DNA of 7,140 bases, taken from the NCBI GenBank assembly GCA_934675115.1, contig CAKUPH010000099.1, forward strand, positions 1-7,140. Direction: 5' to 3'. Shown piece after piece: positions 1 to 6,765 of the stretch. The stretch is from an uncultured Oscillospiraceae bacterium (lineage in GTDB: Bacteria; Bacillota; Clostridia; Oscillospirales; Oscillospiraceae). The notes below the pieces were generated by a model that was not told the DNA's origin, ran no database searches, and saw only the letters and a program-made list of their open reading frames with translations. The position numbers and the translations under genes were made by a program. The first letter of the stretch is position 1. Each line of letters starts with the position of its first letter.

Positions 1-503
1 CAGCGCAGGCCGGTGTCGAAGGTAATGCGCAGCTCCGGGTCGTCGATGCCCGCATAGGCCAGCCGGTCGTAGCCGATGAATACCTTGGGAGCAGTACGGT
101 AAAAGGACTGGAACCAACCGATCTCCCGCCCGATCTGGCCGAAGCCGTCCTCCGGAAGCTCGCCCCGCAGGAGAGGTTCCGCCTGACCGGCAGGCACAAC
201 GATCCGGCGCTTGTACACCACGCCGTCGTATTTTTTCTTCAGCTCCACGAACACGCTGCCGTCCGCTGCCGGAACACCGTAACTGCGCACCCGCAGCTTT
301 TCCTTGTAGACCGGCTTTTCGATGGATGCCCGGACCAGCTGCCAGTCGTCCGTGTCGTAATAGACGTTGCAGATGGTGTATTCGCCGTAGTCATCCGCCT
401 GCATATACGGCCGCATCCCGTCCAGCAGGAACCGCTGCTGGTCCGGGGTGAGCATATACTTTTTCTCATACCGCTCAAAGCAGCTTTGAATCTTGTCTGC
501 CAT
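1..503 (-). CDS. VTC-domain polyphosphate polymerase, N-terminal 167 residues (gene continues past the left edge)
   Basis: The VTC domain is the catalytic fold of yeast Vtc4, which builds inorganic polyphosphate from nucleoside triphosphate; bacterial homologues are annotated as polyphosphate polymerases. The translated frame shows the family's tunnel motifs in order: RYEKKY (11-16), VYYDT (47-51), KLRVRSYG (69-76), VFVELKKK (84-91), VYKRR (96-100), GYDR (144-147) and ELRITFDT (157-164). By motif position, R71/R73, K89-91, K98, R147 and R159 would be the phosphate-chain and nucleotide-binding basic residues; this mapping is by eye. The C-terminal part, with the metal-binding Glu and last Lys motif, lies outside the window. 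The ATG at 503-501 is chosen because AAAGGGGGAG (519-510) sits 6 nt upstream and the RYEKKY motif follows at the usual short distance. No signal peptide is visible, so this part is cytosolic. The gene is divergent from the lipoprotein gene and appears to share its regulation. Confidence 0.93.
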   Translation of the reverse strand, partial: MADKIQSCFERYEKKYMLTPDQQRFLLDGMRPYMQADDYGEYTICNVYYDTDDWQLVRASIEKPVYKEKLRVRSYGVPAADGSVFVELKKKYDGVVYKRRIVVPAGQAEPLLRGELPEDGFGQIGREIGWFQSFYRTAPKVFIGYDRLAYAGIDDPELRITFDTGLR

Positions 504-527
504 GGTGTTCTCCCCCTTTGTGACCCC

Positions 528-559
528 ATAATAAAGGCGCAACCTAAAAACTGCCTAAA
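528..559 (-). promoter_or_regulatory. Promoter of the VTC gene with tandem TTTAGG operator
   Basis: Read on the minus strand, TTTAGG (559-554), 5 bp, TTTAGG (548-543), 9 bp, then -10 TATTAT (533-528). The position where a -35 would fall (556-551, AGGCAG) does not resemble TTGACA. Two six-base direct repeats with 11-bp period next to a -10 is the geometry of OmpR/PhoB-family activator sites. Transcription would start near 521, leaving a leader of under 20 nt that is mostly the Shine-Dalgarno. The regulator itself is not in the window. Confidence 0.6.
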
Positions 560-596
560 GAAAAAAGTTTTGTTCCTTTAAGTTTCTTTTAGGCAG
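551..596. repeat. Inverted repeat spanning the two upstream operator boxes
   Basis: CTGCCTAAAGAAA (551-563) and TTTCTTTTAGGCAG (583-596) are inverted copies differing by one inserted base, separated by 19 bp. The arms contain one TTTAGG box from each divergent promoter, so the symmetry may reflect paired protein sites rather than an RNA hairpin. Confidence 0.6.
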
Positions 597-608
597 ACCG
601 GCTATGAT
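577..608 (+). promoter_or_regulatory. Promoter of the lipoprotein gene with tandem TTTAAG/TTTAGG operator
   Basis: TTTAAG (577-582), 5 bp, TTTAGG (588-593), 9 bp, then -10 TATGAT (603-608). The expected -35 position (580-585, AAGTTT) has no match to consensus, suggesting an activator-dependent promoter. The layout is base-for-base the same as the divergent promoter at 559-528. Transcription would start near 615, giving an 87-nt leader with a small hairpin (649-653 pairing with 661-665). Confidence 0.6.
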
Positions 609-685
609 AGAGCCAGTCTCAGGAAAGTGGAATTGCTTCCGGCAAGCCGCCGCTTTTATAGCGGCAGCATCACACCCATAATGAC

Positions 686-693
686 AAAGGAGG
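686..693 (+). promoter_or_regulatory. Shine-Dalgarno deciding the lipoprotein start
   Basis: AAAGGAGG is a near-perfect anti-16S match and lies 8 nt before the ATG at 702. In-frame ATGs also exist at 627 and 681, but neither has such a site, and only the 702 start puts the lipoprotein signal at the N terminus. Confidence 0.85.
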
Positions 694-701
694 TCATTTG
701 T

Positions 702-2381
702 ATGAAAACAAGGAAGGCACTCTCCCTCTTCGCCGCTGCGGCGATGGCGTTTTCCCTCGCCGCCTGCGGTGCGCCGCAGGCGGACGCGCGGGGAAGCTCC
801 GGCAGCACGGATGAAGCGGATGTCACCGCCGCATTCGTATTCTCTGACAGCGGCATCACCGTCTCCGGCGGGAACAGCGGCTATGACATTGACGGCACCG
901 CTCTCACCATCGAAAGCGCGGGCACCTACACCGTCTCCGGCAGTTGCGCCGACGGCTCCATCAAAATCAAAAAGGGCACCGTTGGCGTAACGCTGGTACT
1001 GGAGGGTCTGACCCTCACCAGCGCCGATACCGCCCCCATCACCTGCGGCAAGTCCACAGCGGTCACCATTCTGGCGGCTGGCGGCACGAAAAACACCCTG
1101 ACCGACTCCGAGCGGAACAACGACGCCAGCTACCCCGATAACAGCAGCGCGGAAAACGCTGTCATCAAGTGCAAGGATGGCTCCTCCGTCACCATCGGCG
1201 GCAGCGGCACGTTGAATCTCACGGCCAACGGCAAAAACGGCATCAAGTCCGGCCAGACCACCGATGAGGACGGCGAGGCATCCCTCACCATCCGGGATGT
1301 AACGCTGGATATCAGCGCCCCCGTCAACGACGCCATCAACGCCGAGCAACTGCTGACCATCGAAAGCGGCGTCCTTACCATCGCCGCCGGAGACGATGCC
1401 ATTCACTGCGACCTCGTCATGACCATCGGCGGGGCGGGCACTGACGGCCCGGACATCAACATTACCGAGAGCCATGAGGGCATCGAAGCGGCAGAGCTGA
1501 ATATCTGCTCCGGCAATATCAGCATCATCTCCTCCGACGACTGCCTGAACGCCGCCAACTCCGACCTGAGCGGCTACACCTTTACCATGAACATCTCCGG
1601 CGGCGTCATCAATGCCTATACCTCCGGCGGCGATGGCTTCGACTCCAACGGCGACCTGACCATTTCCGGCGGCACGGTGACCGTCTGGACGGCCAACACC
1701 GCCGACAACCAGCCGCTGGACGCCGACGGCACCATCACCATCTCTGGCGGCACCGTGCTGGCCGCAGGAGGCAGCGGCGGCATGGGGATAAGTCTGGAAG
1801 CCACTCAGCCCTGCCTGTTCTTCGGTTCCTCCGGCAGCATGGGCGGACAGCCCGGCGGCTTCCCCGGTCAGGGCGGCAGCAGCCAGACCGGCGATAGCGA
1901 CAGCTCCGCTGCTCCCGAAACCGGAACAGCCCCCGCCGACATGAGCGTAAGCAGCTCCGTTTCCATCGCCGCAGGCGACGCCGTAACCATTCATGACGCC
2001 GACGGGAACACCGTCTACAGCGGCGAGGCCCTGTGTGACGCCCGGTATGTGGTCTTTTCCTCCGCCGATCTGACGGCGGACAGCACCTATACCCTCTGCG
2101 TCAACGGCGAGAGCTCCGGAGCGGCCACAGCTCAGGACGGCACGGTATCCACCGGCATGGATGGCACGGGCGGGCAGCCCTCCGGCACCCCCGGCGAGCC
2201 TCCCGAGGGCTTTGACGGCCAGCTGCCCGATTTCCCCTCCGGTGACCGTCCGGAGCCGCCTGACGGCCAGCCCGGCGAACGTCCCAGCGGTGCGCCTGAC
2301 GGAATGGCTCCCGACAGTTCCGAGCAGCAGTCGCCCACGGACAGCGGCTCCGACAGCACAGATGACGGCGCAAACGGCTGA
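702..2381 (+). CDS. Secreted lipoprotein with Cthe_2159-like carbohydrate-binding beta-helix domain
   Basis: This 559-residue protein is probably anchored on the outer face of the membrane. Residues 1-22 form a lipoprotein signal: MKTRK, a hydrophobic stretch, then lipobox LAAC with Cys22 as the lipidated residue. Residues about 41-370 look like a right-handed parallel beta-helix with repeated rungs: NGKNGIKS (177-183), NDAINAEQ (209-216), GDDAIHCD (230-237), SHEGIEAAELNI (257-268), SSDDCLNAA (277-285), GGDGFDSNGDLTISGG (309-324) and LDADGTITISGG (339-350). This pattern matches the family named after Clostridium thermocellum Cthe_2159, a calcium- and polygalacturonate-binding protein; its Asp-rich turns could bind calcium. 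A Gly/Pro linker (378-392) precedes a small beta-rich domain (about 413-476). An acidic, Pro/Gly-rich tail without Lys fills 488-559. No catalytic motif is seen. The ligand is unknown; polysaccharide binding is inferred from the family. The gene is divergent from the VTC gene. Confidence 0.88.
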   Translation: MKTRKALSLFAAAAMAFSLAACGAPQADARGSSGSTDEADVTAAFVFSDSGITVSGGNSGYDIDGTALTIESAGTYTVSGSCADGSIKIKKGTVGVTLVLEGLTLTSADTAPITCGKSTAVTILAAGGTKNTLTDSERNNDASYPDNSSAENAVIKCKDGSSVTIGGSGTLNLTANGKNGIKSGQTTDEDGEASLTIRDVTLDISAPVNDAINAEQLLTIESGVLTIAAGDDAIHCDLVMTIGGAGTDGPDINITESHEGIEAAELNICSGNISIISSDDCLNAANSDLSGYTFTMNISGGVINAYTSGGDGFDSNGDLTISGGTVTVWTANTADNQPLDADGTITISGGTVLAAGGSGGMGISLEATQPCLFFGSSGSMGGQPGGFPGQGGSSQTGDSDSSAAPETGTAPADMSVSSSVSIAAGDAVTIHDADGNTVYSGEALCDARYVVFSSADLTADSTYTLCVNGESSGAATAQDGTVSTGMDGTGGQPSGTPGEPPEGFDGQLPDFPSGDRPEPPDGQPGERPSGAPDGMAPDSSEQQSPTDSGSDSTDDGANG

Positions 2382-2389
2382 CGAACATG

Positions 2390-2423
2390 GGGGAGCGCCT
2401 GCATGGCAGGCGTTCCCCTTTTT
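2390..2423 (+). terminator. Intrinsic terminator of the lipoprotein gene
   Basis: A 13-bp stem (GGGGAGCGCCTGC at 2390-2402 pairing with 2406-2418, one G-U pair) with a 3-nt loop is followed by TTTTT at 2419-2423. It begins 9 nt after the stop codon. There is no T-run on the other strand, so it acts in the plus direction only. Confidence 0.92.
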
Positions 2424-2432
2424 CTTCAATCA

Positions 2433-2470
2433 AAAATCGGCCCGTCCGCAAATGCGGACGGGCCGATTTT
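2433..2470 (-). terminator. Bidirectional terminator ending the stn operon
   Basis: A perfect 17-bp inverted repeat (2433-2449 and 2454-2470) encloses a 4-nt loop, with A/T runs at both ends. It lies 14 nt after the stop of the minus-strand operon, and TTTTT follows the GC stem on that strand. In the plus direction it would back up the terminator at 2390-2423. Confidence 0.92.
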
Positions 2471-2484
2471 GTGATACATACAGC

Positions 2485-4527
2485 TTAACCCAGAATTTTC
2501 AGCGCACCGGTGGGACAGTGCTCCGCACACTTCCGGCATGTGGCGCAGACGGCGGTGGCCGCCGGATCCCGGAACTCGGGCTTGATGACCGTGGTGAAGC
2601 CGCGGCCCACAAGGCCCAGCAGGCCCACGCCCGCCACCTGATCGCAGATGCGCACGCACAGGTTGCAGGTGATGCACTTGCCCTGATCCCGCTCGATGAC
2701 GGTCAGGCGGTCCTCCTTGAAGCCGGGGTGCTTCTCTCCGGCAAAGCGGTCGGGCTGCACATTGTACTCATCGGCGTATTTCACCAGCTTGCACTGGCCA
2801 TAGTCGTGGCAGCCGCACTCAAGGCAGCGCTTGGCCTCCGCGCGGGCCTGCTCCTCGGTGAAGCCGAGGCACACAGCGCCGAAGTCCTTCCGGCGCTCCT
2901 CGCCGCTGCGCTGGGCGGCCTCGGCCCGGGGCAGCTTCTCCCGCTGGGCCAGCTGGGCCTTCAGCGCATCGTTCTCCTTGCGCCTGGAGATAAAGGGCGT
3001 ATGGCCGGAGACGGCCTTGCCGTTCAGGTAGGCGTCGATGGCCGTGGCGGCCTTGTTGGCCTCGGCAATGGCCGCGATGGCGATGCCCGCGCCGCGGTTG
3101 GTGATGTCGCCCGCGGCGAACACACCGTCCAGACTGGTGGCAAAGCTGACCTCGTCGGCGGCGATGTTGCCCCGGTTCAGGGTCAGGCCCGCGTCCTCAA
3201 GGCCGGTGAGGTCGGCCGCCTGACCGATGGCGGCGATGACGCTGTCCGCCTGAAGGATCTCGAACTCGCCGGGGATGGCCACAGGGGCGCGGCGGCCCCG
3301 CTCGTCGGGCTCGCCAAGCTCCATTTTCTGGAGCTTCACGGCGGTGACTCTGCCGTTCTCGCCGATGATCTCGGCGGGATTGGTGAGGAAGTGGAAGTCC
3401 ACGCCCTCCTCCAGCGCCTCCTCGATCTCCTCGGGCTGGGCGGGCATCTCATCGCGGCTGCGGCGGTAGACCACGTAAACCTTTTTCGCGCCCACGCGCA
3501 CGGCGGTGCGGCAGGCGTCCATGGCGGTGTTGCCGCCGCCGACGACCACAACGGTCTCGCCCACGTCCACCTGCTCGCCGGTGCCTACTTTGCGCAGGAA
3601 GGTGATGCCGTCGAACACGCCGTCCAGATCGTCGCCGGTGCAGCCCACACCGCGGCCCTTCCACGCGCCCGCGGCCACCAGAACGGCGTCGTATTTCGCG
3701 CGGAAGTCCGCGAAGCTCACGTCGCGGCCCAGCTTCACGTTGTTTTCCATTTTCACGCCCAGATCACGGATCTGCTCCACCTCAGCCGCCAGCACCTTCT
3801 TGGGCAGGCGGTACTCGGGGATGCCGTAGCGCAGCATGCCGCCCATCTCAGGCATGGCATCCACCACGGTGACGTCGTGGCCCTTGAGGGCCAGATAGTA
3901 CGCGGCGGTCAGACCGGCGGGGCCGCCGCCGATGATGCCTACGGTCTTGCCGGTGGCGCTGGCCTTCTCCGCCCGGTAGGGGTCGGCGGAGCGCATATCC
4001 TGATCGGCGGCAAAGGCCTTGAGCTGCGCGATGGAGATGGGCTGCTCCACCAGACGGCGGCGGCAATCCAGCTCACAGGGGTGAGGACAGACCCGGCCGA
4101 TGGAGGCGGGAATGGGGATCTTCTCCTTAATGATCCGCACGGCCTCCCGGTCGTTGCCCAGCGCGATCTGCTTGACGTAGCCCTGACAGTCGGTCTCCGC
4201 CGGGCAGCGCAGGGAGCAGGGGCCGCGGCAGTCGCCCTCGTGGTCGCTCATCAGCAGCTCCAGCGTGATCCGGCGCTCTCGGTCGATGCGCTCGGACCGG
4301 GTGTGGATGACCTGCCCGTCAGCGGCCATGGTGGAGCAGGAGCGCAGCAGCTTGGGATTGCCCTCCGCCTCCACCACGCAGATGCCGCAGGCACCGCAGG
4401 GCTTTACGATCTCGTCGTGGCAGAACACGGGGATGTGGATCCCCGCGGCGGCGGCGACCTCAAGGATCGTCTGGCCCTCCTGTCCGACGCACTTGATACC
4501 ATCAATGGTCAATGTAATCTCTCTCAT
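2485..4527 (-). CDS. stnC: StnC-like NADPH/FAD iron-sulfur subunit of bifurcating transhydrogenase (NuoG-like plus GltD/NfnB-like)
   Basis: This 680-residue cytosolic subunit would exchange electrons with NADP(H). In order: an N-terminal NuoG-like [2Fe-2S] domain (C36, C47, C50, C64); a cysteine-rich segment (C100, C104, C108, C114, then C147, C151, C155 in GRVCPHPCELDC) typical of the GltD/dihydropyrimidine dehydrogenase N-terminal [4Fe-4S] domain; an FAD fold with GIIGGGPAG (197-205); an NADPH fold with VVGGGNTAMD (328-337) and YRRSRDEMPA (354-363); a C-terminal FAD motif GVFAAGDITN (468-477); an extra CLECGC-x5-C motif (568-579); and two ferredoxin-type clusters (C618/621/624/628 and C661/664/667/671). 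In the described Stn complex, this NuoG-like plus NfnB-like fusion is the NADPH subunit. The ATG at 4527 is preceded by TGAGGAG (4543-4537), which contains the previous gene's stop codon, so translation is probably coupled. Generic annotations would be FAD-dependent oxidoreductase or glutamate synthase small-subunit-like protein; no glutamate synthase large subunit is nearby. Confidence 0.9.
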   Translation of the reverse strand: MREITLTIDGIKCVGQEGQTILEVAAAAGIHIPVFCHDEIVKPCGACGICVVEAEGNPKLLRSCSTMAADGQVIHTRSERIDRERRITLELLMSDHEGDCRGPCSLRCPAETDCQGYVKQIALGNDREAVRIIKEKIPIPASIGRVCPHPCELDCRRRLVEQPISIAQLKAFAADQDMRSADPYRAEKASATGKTVGIIGGGPAGLTAAYYLALKGHDVTVVDAMPEMGGMLRYGIPEYRLPKKVLAAEVEQIRDLGVKMENNVKLGRDVSFADFRAKYDAVLVAAGAWKGRGVGCTGDDLDGVFDGITFLRKVGTGEQVDVGETVVVVGGGNTAMDACRTAVRVGAKKVYVVYRRSRDEMPAQPEEIEEALEEGVDFHFLTNPAEIIGENGRVTAVKLQKMELGEPDERGRRAPVAIPGEFEILQADSVIAAIGQAADLTGLEDAGLTLNRGNIAADEVSFATSLDGVFAAGDITNRGAGIAIAAIAEANKAATAIDAYLNGKAVSGHTPFISRRKENDALKAQLAQREKLPRAEAAQRSGEERRKDFGAVCLGFTEEQARAEAKRCLECGCHDYGQCKLVKYADEYNVQPDRFAGEKHPGFKEDRLTVIERDQGKCITCNLCVRICDQVAGVGLLGLVGRGFTTVIKPEFRDPAATAVCATCRKCAEHCPTGALKILG

Positions 4528-4540
4528 GTCCGCACGCTCC

Positions 4541-6286
4541 TCACTCCGTGATAATGGCCCCGAACCGGCAGGTCGAAGCGCACTGGCCGCATCTGATGCA
4601 GCGCCCGGCGTCGATCGTAAAGGGCTCCTTGAGCTTTCCGCTGATGGCGCCCGCAGGGCAGCTTCTCATACAGGCGGAGCAGCCTTTGCATTTGCCGGCA
4701 TCGATCCGGTAGGTCAGCAGACCGGCGCACTCCTTGGCGGGGCAGCGCTTCTCCCGGATATGAGCGTCGTACTCGCTGCGGAAATAGCGGATGGTGGTGA
4801 GCAACGGGTTGGGGGCCGTCTGGCCCAGACCGCACAGAGCGCCGTCCTTGACGGCCACGCACAGCTCCTCCAGCAGCTCCACATCGCCCTCTTTGCCCTC
4901 GCCGTTGGTGATCCGGGTCAGGATCTCCAGCAGGCGGCGGGTGCCGATGCGGCACTGGACGCACTTGCCGCAGGACTCCTTGGCGGTGAAGTCGAGGAAG
5001 AACCGGGCCATGCCCACCATGCAGGTGCTGTCGTCCATGACCACCATGCCGCCGGAGCCCATGATGGCACCGGTGGCGGACAGGGCCTTGTAGTCGATCT
5101 GGGTGTCCAGCAGCTCGGCGGGGATGCAGCCGCCGGAGGGGCCGCCCATCTGCACGGCCTTGAACTGGCGGCCGTTGCGGATGCCGCCTCCGATGTCGAA
5201 GATGACCTCACGCAGTGTGCGGCCCATGGGGATCTCCACCAGACCGCCACGGAGGACCTTGCCGGTGAGGGCGAACACCTTGGTTCCCTTGCTGTTCTCG
5301 GTGCCCATGGCGGCAAAGGCCGCGCCGCCGTGGTTAATGATCCACGCCACATTGGCGAAGGTCTCCACATTGTTGATGTTGGAGGGCTTGCCCTGATAGC
5401 CGGACTGGGCCGGGAAGGGCGGCTTGAGCCTCGGCATGCCGCGCTTGCCCTCCATGGACTCGATGAGGGCGGTCTCCTCGCCGCAGACGAAGGCGCCCGC
5501 ACCGGCCTTGATGCGGGCCTTACAGGAGAAATCCGTGCCCAGAATGTGGTCGCCCAGCAGGCCCCGCTCCTCCGCCTGCTTAAAGGCGTTCTTCAGGCGG
5601 ACGATGGCCAGCGGATACTCCGCCCGGACGTACACGATGATATTGGCCGCGCCGATGGCGTAGGCCGCGATGAGCATGCCCTCGATCAGGTCGTGGGGGT
5701 CAGACTCGATGACGGCGCGGTCCATGAACGCGCCGGGGTCGCCCTCGTCCGCGTTGCAGATCAGATATTTCTCGTCCCCGACGGAATTCCGGCAGGCGTT
5801 CCACTTGAACCACGTGGGGAAGCCCGCGCCGCCGCGCCCGGCCAGACCGGAGATCTTGATCTCCTCGATGACCTCCTCCGGCGTCATGGAGGTCAGGACC
5901 TTTTTCAGGGCCTTATAGCCGTCCTTCTCCATGTAGGCGTCGATGGACATGGGGTCGATGATGCCGCAGTTGCGCAGCACGATGCGCTCCTGCTGGGTGA
6001 GGAACTTCGCGTCCTCGTCCGCGATGGTGATGCCGTCCACTTTGGACAGGTCGCCGGTGTCGCAGGCCTCGGCAATGGCCTGCGCGTCCTCCGGCCTGAC
6101 ATGGACCAGACGGCGGACCAGCGTCTCCCCGTCGTACAGGTCCACGATGGGTTCCAGGAAGCACATGCCGATGCAGCCGGTGATGCCGATCTGATGCTTT
6201 GCGCCGACGCACTGCTCCAGCGCTTCATGTACCTTTTTCGCGCCCGCGGCGATGCCGCAGGAGCCTTCTCCGATCACGATTCTCAT
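4541..6286 (-). CDS. stnB: StnB-like NuoF/HydB-family flavin, NAD(H) and iron-sulfur subunit
   Basis: This 581-residue subunit carries the FMN and NAD(H) site and, with the NuoE-like partner, forms the presumed bifurcating module. Residues 1-60 are a thioredoxin-like [2Fe-2S] domain (GSCGIAAGA, TGCIGMC). The NuoF core follows: GLAGRGGAGFP (147-157) for FMN, CNADEGDPGAFMDR (177-190) for NAD, FVCGEETALIESMEGKRG (266-283), an SLBB-like segment (about 340-370), and the [4Fe-4S] site ESCGKCVQC (C439, C442, C445) with C485. The C terminus has two ferredoxin clusters (C533/536/539/543 and C563/566/569/573), as in HydB-type rather than respiratory NuoF proteins. The ATG at 6286-6284 overlaps the preceding stop as ATGA, with a GGGGG-type Shine-Dalgarno just upstream. 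Only 13 nt separate it from the next gene. The HydB of a bifurcating hydrogenase or HndC would look similar; the neighbours favour Stn. Confidence 0.9.
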   Translation of the reverse strand: MRIVIGEGSCGIAAGAKKVHEALEQCVGAKHQIGITGCIGMCFLEPIVDLYDGETLVRRLVHVRPEDAQAIAEACDTGDLSKVDGITIADEDAKFLTQQERIVLRNCGIIDPMSIDAYMEKDGYKALKKVLTSMTPEEVIEEIKISGLAGRGGAGFPTWFKWNACRNSVGDEKYLICNADEGDPGAFMDRAVIESDPHDLIEGMLIAAYAIGAANIIVYVRAEYPLAIVRLKNAFKQAEERGLLGDHILGTDFSCKARIKAGAGAFVCGEETALIESMEGKRGMPRLKPPFPAQSGYQGKPSNINNVETFANVAWIINHGGAAFAAMGTENSKGTKVFALTGKVLRGGLVEIPMGRTLREVIFDIGGGIRNGRQFKAVQMGGPSGGCIPAELLDTQIDYKALSATGAIMGSGGMVVMDDSTCMVGMARFFLDFTAKESCGKCVQCRIGTRRLLEILTRITNGEGKEGDVELLEELCVAVKDGALCGLGQTAPNPLLTTIRYFRSEYDAHIREKRCPAKECAGLLTYRIDAGKCKGCSACMRSCPAGAISGKLKEPFTIDAGRCIRCGQCASTCRFGAIITE

Positions 6287-6765
6287 GCTTCCGCCCCCTT
6301 CTTCAGGTCACGGACGATGCGGATGGCCTTGTCCGGCGTCAGGGACCCGTAGGTATTGCCGTTGATCATCATGGCCGGAGACAGCGAGCAGCAGCCCAGA
6401 CAGGCCACGTCCTGCAGGGTGAACATGCCGTCCTCCGTCGTCTCGCCGCACTGGATCTTCAGCTCCTCGCACAGGGCCTTGCGGATCTGCTCCGAGCCGT
6501 TGACGTGGCAGGCGGTACCCTGGCACAGGGTGACCAGATACTTTCCGATGGGGGTCAGTCTGAATTGAGAATAAAACGTGGCGACGCCCTTGATCGTCGC
6601 CGGGGAGACCCCGGTATGGGCCGAGATCTCGTAGATCGCGTCAACCGGCAGATACCCATACTCTGCCTGAACCTCCTGCATGATATCGATCAGACTGCAT
6701 TTGTCGTCCTGATACCGCGCAAAGATAGGAGCCAGCTTTTCCTTATAATTCTGCTCCGCTTCCAT
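6283..6765 (-). CDS. stnA: StnA-like NuoE/HydC-family [2Fe-2S] subunit
   Basis: This 160-residue small subunit is first in the operon. It has the NuoE layout: an N-terminal helical part (LIDIMQEVQAEYGYLP, then GVATFYSQF) and a C-terminal thioredoxin-like domain with four [2Fe-2S] ligands in the classical pattern. These are C81-x4-C86 (CQGTAC) and C122-x3-C126 (CLGCC). In the family this cluster passes electrons to or from the flavin of the NuoF partner. The ATG at 6765 is preferred because it gives the usual family length and has GGGAG (6779-6775) 9 nt upstream. An in-frame ATG at 6822, which also has a purine-rich site upstream, would add 19 unconserved-looking residues, so the start is not certain. 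The stop overlaps the next start as ATGA. NAD(P)H-dependent oxidoreductase subunit E would be the generic name. Confidence 0.9.
   Translation of the reverse strand: MEAEQNYKEKLAPIFARYQDDKCSLIDIMQEVQAEYGYLPVDAIYEISAHTGVSPATIKGVATFYSQFRLTPIGKYLVTLCQGTACHVNGSEQIRKALCEELKIQCGETTEDGMFTLQDVACLGCCSLSPAMMINGNTYGSLTPDKAIRIVRDLKKGAEA

Noticed and set aside
555..2429. A minus-strand open frame of 624 codons opposite the lipoprotein gene.
   Set aside because: It crosses the lipoprotein gene, its terminator and the promoter region. The plus frame has a perfect Shine-Dalgarno, lipobox and family repeats.
2485..4527. Glutamate synthase small subunit (GltD).
   Set aside because: The N-terminal [2Fe-2S] domain and C-terminal two-cluster ferredoxin domain are not part of GltD, and there is no glutamate synthase large subunit nearby.
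2161..4551. A plus-strand open frame of 796 codons opposite stnC, crossing the two terminators.
   Set aside because: The minus strand has unmistakable cofactor motifs throughout. The plus-strand frame is an antisense shadow caused by G/C-rich third positions, has low-complexity Ala/Gly/His composition and no fitting ribosome site.
4265..6352. A plus-strand open frame of 695 codons opposite stnB.
   Set aside because: Same antisense-shadow effect: the translation is rich in Ala, Gly, His and Asp with no domain, while the minus strand encodes a complete NuoF-like protein.
2485..6765. Bifurcating [FeFe]-hydrogenase or formate dehydrogenase operon.
   Set aside because: No H-cluster motif or molybdopterin/selenocysteine catalytic subunit is encoded in the window, and the operon ends at a terminator straight after the NADPH subunit.
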